Positions 47,097-50,488 of a DNA stretch of 50,488 bases are shown in pieces. Made by a program: the position numbers and the translations under genes. Within the stretch, counting starts at the first letter, position 1. Each line of letters begins with the position of its first letter. This stretch comes from an uncultured Nitrosomonas sp. (lineage in GTDB: Bacteria > Pseudomonadota > Gammaproteobacteria > Burkholderiales > Nitrosomonadaceae). The stretch covers positions 1-50,488 of the forward strand of contig NZ_CADEGP010000013.1 of assembly GCF_902826915.1 (NCBI RefSeq), in the 5' to 3' direction. The notes beneath the pieces are model-generated. The model saw nothing but the letters and a program-made list of their open reading frames with translations. It did no database searches and was not told the DNA's origin.

Positions 47097-47531
47097 ATGG
47101 AATTATCAATATTTCAAGACCATTTTCTGCTGAGATTGGAGAATTTGCTCTTTGTTATTACGGCATTAGTCAGTGGATCACTGTTGTTGTGGCCTATGCT
47201 TACACAGCGGGGCATAAAAGAGGTCGATACGCGAGTCGCGGTTCAATTAATCAACTACCAGGACGCGTTAGTGCTGGATGTCCGTGATGATAGTGAGTAT
47301 ACAGCAGGTCATTTACCAAATTCTAAACATATTCCGGCTGAGAAAATTGCGGAGCGCTGGACAGAACTTCAGAAGTTTAAGGAAAAACCTATCCTTGTAA
47401 TATATCGGGCTGGTATTCGATCGAATAATCCCAGCGTGGTTTTGAAGAAAAATGGTTTTTCTCAGGTAATTAATCTAATGGGTGGCATTGATGCATGGAA
47501 GCGTGCTGGTTTACCTATCGCCAAGCGTTAG
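47097..47531 (+). CDS. yibN: YibN-like membrane-anchored rhodanese-domain protein
   Basis: The 144-residue product has one N-terminal membrane segment (about 16-37) and a rhodanese domain with VLDVRDDSEYTAGHLPNSKH near residue 59 and INLMGGIDAWKRAGLP at the end. The active-site loop reads VIYRAGIRSNNP: tyrosine stands where active rhodaneses have cysteine, so sulfurtransfer is unlikely. As I recall, E. coli YibN also lacks the cysteine. The order yibN-grxC-secB-gpsA is the same as in E. coli. An in-frame overlap with an upstream grxC ATG is not used. Confidence 0.9.
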   Translation: MELSIFQDHFLLRLENLLFVITALVSGSLLLWPMLTQRGIKEVDTRVAVQLINYQDALVLDVRDDSEYTAGHLPNSKHIPAEKIAERWTELQKFKEKPILVIYRAGIRSNNPSVVLKKNGFSQVINLMGGIDAWKRAGLPIAKR

Positions 47532-47539
47532 AGAGTCAT

Positions 47540-47797
47540 ATGCCCAGAGTAATTATGTATACATCAGGTTTTTGTCCTTATTGTAAAATGGCCGAAAGCT
47601 TATTGCGTTCAAGAGGTGTTGAGGAGATTGAGAAAATTCGTATTGACTTAGAGCCTGACCAGCGTGTCGAGATGATGGATAAAACCGGCCGCCGTACTGT
47701 TCCTCAGATTTATATTGGAGAGCGGTATGTGGGAGGTTATGATGATTTAACACAACTTGATCGTAAGGGGGAATTAGCAGTATTGCTGGCAACTTGA
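47540..47797 (+). CDS. grxC: Glutaredoxin 3
   Basis: Glutaredoxin reduces mixed disulfides with glutathione in the cytoplasm. ATG 47540 (MPRVIMYTSGFCPYCKMAES) gives 85 residues, the usual length. The active site is C12-P-Y-C15; the cis-proline motif RTVPQIYIGE and glutathione-binding YVGGYDDLTQLD near residue 62 are present. A longer reading from 47495 lies within the rhodanese gene and is rejected. It stands eight bases after yibN and 71 bases before secB. Confidence 0.95.
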   Translation: MPRVIMYTSGFCPYCKMAESLLRSRGVEEIEKIRIDLEPDQRVEMMDKTGRRTVPQIYIGERYVGGYDDLTQLDRKGELAVLLAT

Positions 47798-47868
47798 TCG
47801 CAGGATTAGAGTCTTTATTGCGATTTAAATGTAATTTATAACTTTTATTCACTACTGGATATTAATAT

Positions 47869-48306
47869 ATGAGTGAGCAGCTGCAACCAGTTTTTGCTAT
47901 AGAAAAAATTTATGTGAAGGATTTATCTCTGGAGATTCCAAATGCACCTAATATCTTCTTGGAAAGAGATACGCCCGAGATTAATTTGCAACTGGGAACT
48001 AAACATCAGAGTATTGATGCAGGATTGTACGAAGTGCAATTAACGGTAACGGTTACCGCTAAGATTAAAGATAAGATAATGTTTTTGATTGAGACGCAAC
48101 AGGCCGGCATTTTTCGTATTCAAAATATTCCGAATGAGGAAATAGATCCCGTTTTGGGGATCGGGTGTCCTAATATTCTTTTCCCCTATTTGCGCGAGGT
48201 GGTATCGGATATTGTGACTAGAGCCGGTTTCCCACCGGTAATTCTCAATCCGGTAAATTTTGAAGCAATCTATCAGCAAAAAAAAGCGGAATCCAGTACA
48301 CATTAA
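47869..48306 (+). CDS. secB: Protein-export chaperone SecB
   Basis: SecB keeps pre-proteins unfolded and hands them to SecA. The 145-residue product has the family motifs [20 protein letters not shown] at the start, [20 protein letters not shown] near residue 53 and [20 protein letters not shown], then [20 protein letters not shown] followed by [12 protein letters not shown]. The length is usual. The acidic surface loop and the conserved FPYLRE helix are intact. The SH3-domain gene starts 37 bases after its stop. Confidence 0.96.
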   Translation: MSEQLQPVFAIEKIYVKDLSLEIPNAPNIFLERDTPEINLQLGTKHQSIDAGLYEVQLTVTVTAKIKDKIMFLIETQQAGIFRIQNIPNEEIDPVLGIGCPNILFPYLREVVSDIVTRAGFPPVILNPVNFEAIYQQKKAESSTH

Positions 48307-48343
48307 ATTGATAAAAATCTTGAAGCTTGGAAGTTATCCTACA

Positions 48344-48826
48344 ATGAAAAGAAAATTGCGGAGTCCTGTGCCTAGACTGAAGTTTAAAATGCTGACCGCG
48401 ATGATGAGTATTTTATTTTTACTTCCAGATTATGTGATGGCTGAGATGGAGTTTTTCTCAATAGCTGAAAATGCCATTGTTATGTATGATGCGCCGTCGC
48501 TACAAGCTGATAAATTATTTGTTGCAGGGCGCCATCTCCCAGTTGAGGTCGTGGTGGATGTCGATGGATGGGCAAAAGTTCGTGATAGTAGCGGGGGGCT
48601 TGCTTGGGTTCAGAAGAAAGATTTGAGCCAGCAACGCTATGTTATTGTGACAGTGCCATTAGCTGATGTTTACCTGTCTGCAGATATTAACTCAGAATTA
48701 GTATTTCAAGCTGAAGAGAATATAGTTATGGAGTGGTTGCAGTCCGAAATTCAAGGGTGGGTAAAAGTGCGACATAGCGACGGTTCAATGGGTTATGTTA
48801 AAGTCAGTCAGGTTTGGGGTTCATGA
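48344..48826 (+). CDS. Exported SH3-domain protein
   Basis: I start this gene at ATG 48344 (MKRKLRSPVPRLKFKMLTAM); the open frame continues upstream into secB but that part reads as a tail without conservation. The 160-residue product has a signal peptide to about residue 32 (ending DYVMAEM) and two bacterial SH3-like repeats, about 36-90 (VEVVVDVDGWAKVRDSSGGL) and 98-158 (VMEWLQSEIQGWVKVRHSDG). Such domains often bind cell wall. Its TGA overlaps the gpsA ATG by four bases, so the two are coupled. Function unknown. Confidence 0.85.
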   Translation: MKRKLRSPVPRLKFKMLTAMMSILFLLPDYVMAEMEFFSIAENAIVMYDAPSLQADKLFVAGRHLPVEVVVDVDGWAKVRDSSGGLAWVQKKDLSQQRYVIVTVPLADVYLSADINSELVFQAEENIVMEWLQSEIQGWVKVRHSDGSMGYVKVSQVWGS

Positions 48827-49815
48827 AAATTGCAGTACTGGGTGCAGGTGCATGGGGTTCCGCATTAGCAATTAGTTTTTCTGCACGTCATCAAATAAAT
48901 TTGTGGACGAAAGATCCAGAACATGCAGTTGATATGGATAATCGACGCATTAATCAATCTTTCCTGCCAGGATATTTGTTACCTAAATCTCTAAAAATTA
49001 CTTCGCAACTTACTGAGGCACTGGATGGTGTTGATCTTGCTTTGATTGTTGTTCCCATTGCAGGCTTACGCGAAACTTTACGGACTATCGTTGCAAGCGA
49101 TATCAGAGTGCCGCTTATTTGGGGATGTAAGGGTTTAGAGGCAGGAACTGCTTATCTACCGCATCAAGTTGTTGAGGAAGAGTATGGTGTTCAATTTTCT
49201 TATTGCGGAGTTTTATCGGGCCCTAGTTTTGCGGAAGAAGTTGCACAGGGATTGCCGACAGCTTTGACATTTGCCTCTAACGAACCTGAGTTTTCAAGCA
49301 GAATATCGGCAGAATTGCATAGCCCAAGATTGAGAATCTATACCAGTGAAGATATTGTCGGTGTGGAAACCGGAGGCGCGATAAAGAATGTAATTACAAT
49401 CGCGGCAGGTATCTCTGATGGTATTGGGTTTGGCCACAATGCACGTGCCGCATTAATCACGCGAGGGTTAATGGAAATAACTAGGCTAGGGCTCAGCTTG
49501 GGCGGAAAGATGGAAACTTTTATCGGATTGGCGGGTGTGGGTGATTTGATTTTGACAAGTACTGGCGATCTATCACGGAACAGGCGAGTAGGATTGATGT
49601 TAGCTGCAGGGAAAACATTGCACGATATTTTGAATGAGCTTGGACATGTAGCTGAAGGTGTGCATGCAGCGCTATCAGTGCTGCAATTAGGTAAGAGATT
49701 GAATATTGAAATGCCCATTACACAAGCAATTTGCAGTATTTTACATGAAGGTGTTCCAGCGCGAAGTGCTGTGGAAGTGTTGTTAAATCGTGAACAGAAA
49801 TCAGAAATTTATTGA
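48823..49815 (+). CDS. gpsA: Glycerol-3-phosphate dehydrogenase [NAD(P)+]
   Basis: GpsA makes sn-glycerol-3-phosphate for phospholipids from dihydroxyacetone phosphate. ATG 48823 (MKIAVLGAGAWGSALAISFS) gives 330 residues, close to the family. Motifs include the Rossmann GAGAWG at 7-12, GVLSGPSFAEEVAQGLPTAL near residue 129 and the catalytic lysine in ETGGAIKNVITIAAG near 190, followed by RAALITRGLMEITRLG and FIGLAGVGDLILTSTG. It starts within the SH3 gene stop. The next gene is 237 bases away. Confidence 0.96.
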   Translation: MKIAVLGAGAWGSALAISFSARHQINLWTKDPEHAVDMDNRRINQSFLPGYLLPKSLKITSQLTEALDGVDLALIVVPIAGLRETLRTIVASDIRVPLIWGCKGLEAGTAYLPHQVVEEEYGVQFSYCGVLSGPSFAEEVAQGLPTALTFASNEPEFSSRISAELHSPRLRIYTSEDIVGVETGGAIKNVITIAAGISDGIGFGHNARAALITRGLMEITRLGLSLGGKMETFIGLAGVGDLILTSTGDLSRNRRVGLMLAAGKTLHDILNELGHVAEGVHAALSVLQLGKRLNIEMPITQAICSILHEGVPARSAVEVLLNREQKSEIY

Positions 49816-49967
49816 TATTAAATTGATTCGATGAGGTGTTAATGATTTCTATCTTTTGAATATAACACATTGTTTGTATGTATTTTTATTATTTTAATGT
49901 AAAGTGTGTGGCTTTCTGTAACATTGATCAATCAAATTAATGATGTTGCGGGGATGCCTTAATTTGC

Positions 49968-49996
49968 TTGACCGGGCGTTAACGGCTTGATATAAG
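49968..49996 (+). promoter_or_regulatory. Sigma-70 promoter for the HU gene
   Basis: TTGACC (49968-49973) and TATAAG (49991-49996) are 17 bases apart, matching the consensus at five and five of six positions. Transcription would start near 50003, about 50 bases before the HU ATG. This is the best promoter match in the window. Confidence 0.65.
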
Positions 49997-50052
49997 TGCG
50001 ACTGCAGTATTTTCTTGTGATTTAATTACCATTAACTTAGAAGGGGAATTAT

Positions 50053-50325
50053 ATGAACAAATCCGAACTCATTGAAGCTATCGCGAAATCGGCTAAAATT
50101 TCCAAAGCCTCAGCAGGAAGTGCATTGGATGGAGCATTAACTGCAATAAAGGGAGCGCTTAAAAAGAATGAAAGTGTAACTTTGGTCGGATTTGGGACTT
50201 TTAAAGTAGGCACAAGAGCTGCACGCACGGGCCGTAATCCTCGTACCGGTGCAGCCATTAAGATCAAAGCAGCTAAGGTACCTAAATTCAGTGCTGGTAA
50301 AGCACTCAAAGATGCAGTAAACTAG
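50053..50325 (+). CDS. hupB: DNA-binding protein HU
   Basis: HU bends and compacts DNA as a dimer. The 90-residue product is the family length, begins [20 protein letters not shown] and has the beta-arm signature [20 protein letters not shown] followed by [20 protein letters not shown], including the proline-containing RNPRTG tip that inserts into DNA. AAGGGGAA precedes the ATG. It is single, with its own promoter, and a tRNA gene begins 15 bases after its stop. HupA and HupB cannot be told apart from this alone. Confidence 0.95.
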   Translation: MNKSELIEAIAKSAKISKASAGSALDGALTAIKGALKKNESVTLVGFGTFKVGTRAARTGRNPRTGAAIKIKAAKVPKFSAGKALKDAVN

Positions 50326-50340
50326 CGCACTTTCTGATTG

Positions 50341-50416
50341 GGGTGCTTAGCTCAGCTGGTAGAGCGTCGCCCTTACAAGGCGAATGTCGGCGGTTCGATC
50401 CCGTCAGCACCCACCA
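50341..50416 (+). tRNA. tRNA-Val (anticodon UAC)
   Basis: The acceptor stem GGGTGCT pairs with AGCACCC, the D arm reads GCTC...GAGC, the anticodon stem TCGCC/GGCGA encloses the loop CTTACAA with anticodon TAC, and the T arm GGCGG-TTCGATC-CCGTC ends in a genomic CCA. The 76 bases form a complete cloverleaf. It is 15 bases after the HU stop and 18 bases before the next tRNA, so the two are probably cotranscribed. Confidence 0.96.
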
Positions 50417-50434
50417 ATCAATATAGCCAGTTTG

Positions 50435-50488
50435 GGAGTGGTAGTTCAGTTGGTTAGAATACCGGCCTGTCACGCCGGGGGTCGCGGG
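50435..50488 (+). tRNA. tRNA-Asp (anticodon GUC), 3' end cut by window edge
   Basis: The first 54 bases show the acceptor strand GGAGTGG, D arm GTTC...GAAT, and anticodon arm CCGGC-CTGTCAC-GCCGG, with anticodon GTC, followed by GGGTCGCGGG at the start of the T arm. The sequence matches the bacterial tRNA-Asp very closely. The remainder lies outside the window. Confidence 0.93.

Overview
The window looks like chromosomal core DNA from a betaproteobacterium, most likely an ammonia oxidiser of the Nitrosomonas type. This is an inference. It rests on the betaproteobacterial gene order (S10-spc-alpha ribosomal cluster, birA-coaX-engB-hemB, mrcA next to pilMNOPQ, yibN-grxC-secB-gpsA) and on a norCBQD nitric oxide reductase operon beside a glycolate-salvage operon, a pairing expected in an autotrophic nitrifier. 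The right edge is marked by a gene for HU and by tRNA genes.

Layout. 1-14270: the 3' end of tuf, then one same-strand ribosomal block (rpsJ to rplQ) with secY, infA, rpmJ and rpoA. 14332-17897: birA, coaX, engB, a structured leader, hemB. 17931-20288 (minus): mrcA, divergent from 20481-25447, pilMNOPQ. 25454-26625 (minus): trmL and comF, divergent from 26761-31244, bioBFHCD. 31250-36961: accessory stretch with an orphan membrane protein, a DUF3175-like protein, an unknown protein, a Tat-type beta-carbonic anhydrase, a nuclease-like/DUF4177-like/TM2 trio and an EAL-HDOD protein. 37537-42137: norCBQD. 42264-46965: glxR-type reductase and glcDEF. 47097-49815: yibN-like rhodanese, grxC, secB, an SH3-domain protein and gpsA. 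50053-50488: HU, tRNA-Val(UAC) and a partial tRNA-Asp(GUC).

How the genes fit together. The first third supplies the ribosome, the Sec channel and the RNA polymerase alpha subunit. BirA attaches biotin and may act as a repressor; the biotin operon 12 kb downstream carries both the late ring-forming genes and the BioC/BioH pair that makes the pimeloyl precursor. PilM-Q form the type IV pilus alignment complex and outer-membrane secretin. NorCB reduce NO to N2O, with NorQD as the AAA+/VWA assembly pair. GlcDEF and the tartronate semialdehyde reductase would dispose of glycolate made by RuBisCO oxygenation. The secB neighbourhood combines protein export with thiol chemistry and phospholipid precursor supply.

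Most of the window is conventional. The points most worth a second look are the folded, Shine-Dalgarno-less leader in front of hemB, an interrupted palindrome just downstream of a likely norC promoter, the nuclease-like/DUF4177-like/TM2 cassette with a pseudoknot-like motif upstream, an unusually AGA/ATA-rich codon choice in the ribosomal genes, and two regulatory-looking proteins (EAL-HDOD and a rhodanese) that lack expected catalytic residues. I see no CRISPR array, intact insertion sequence or phage genes.
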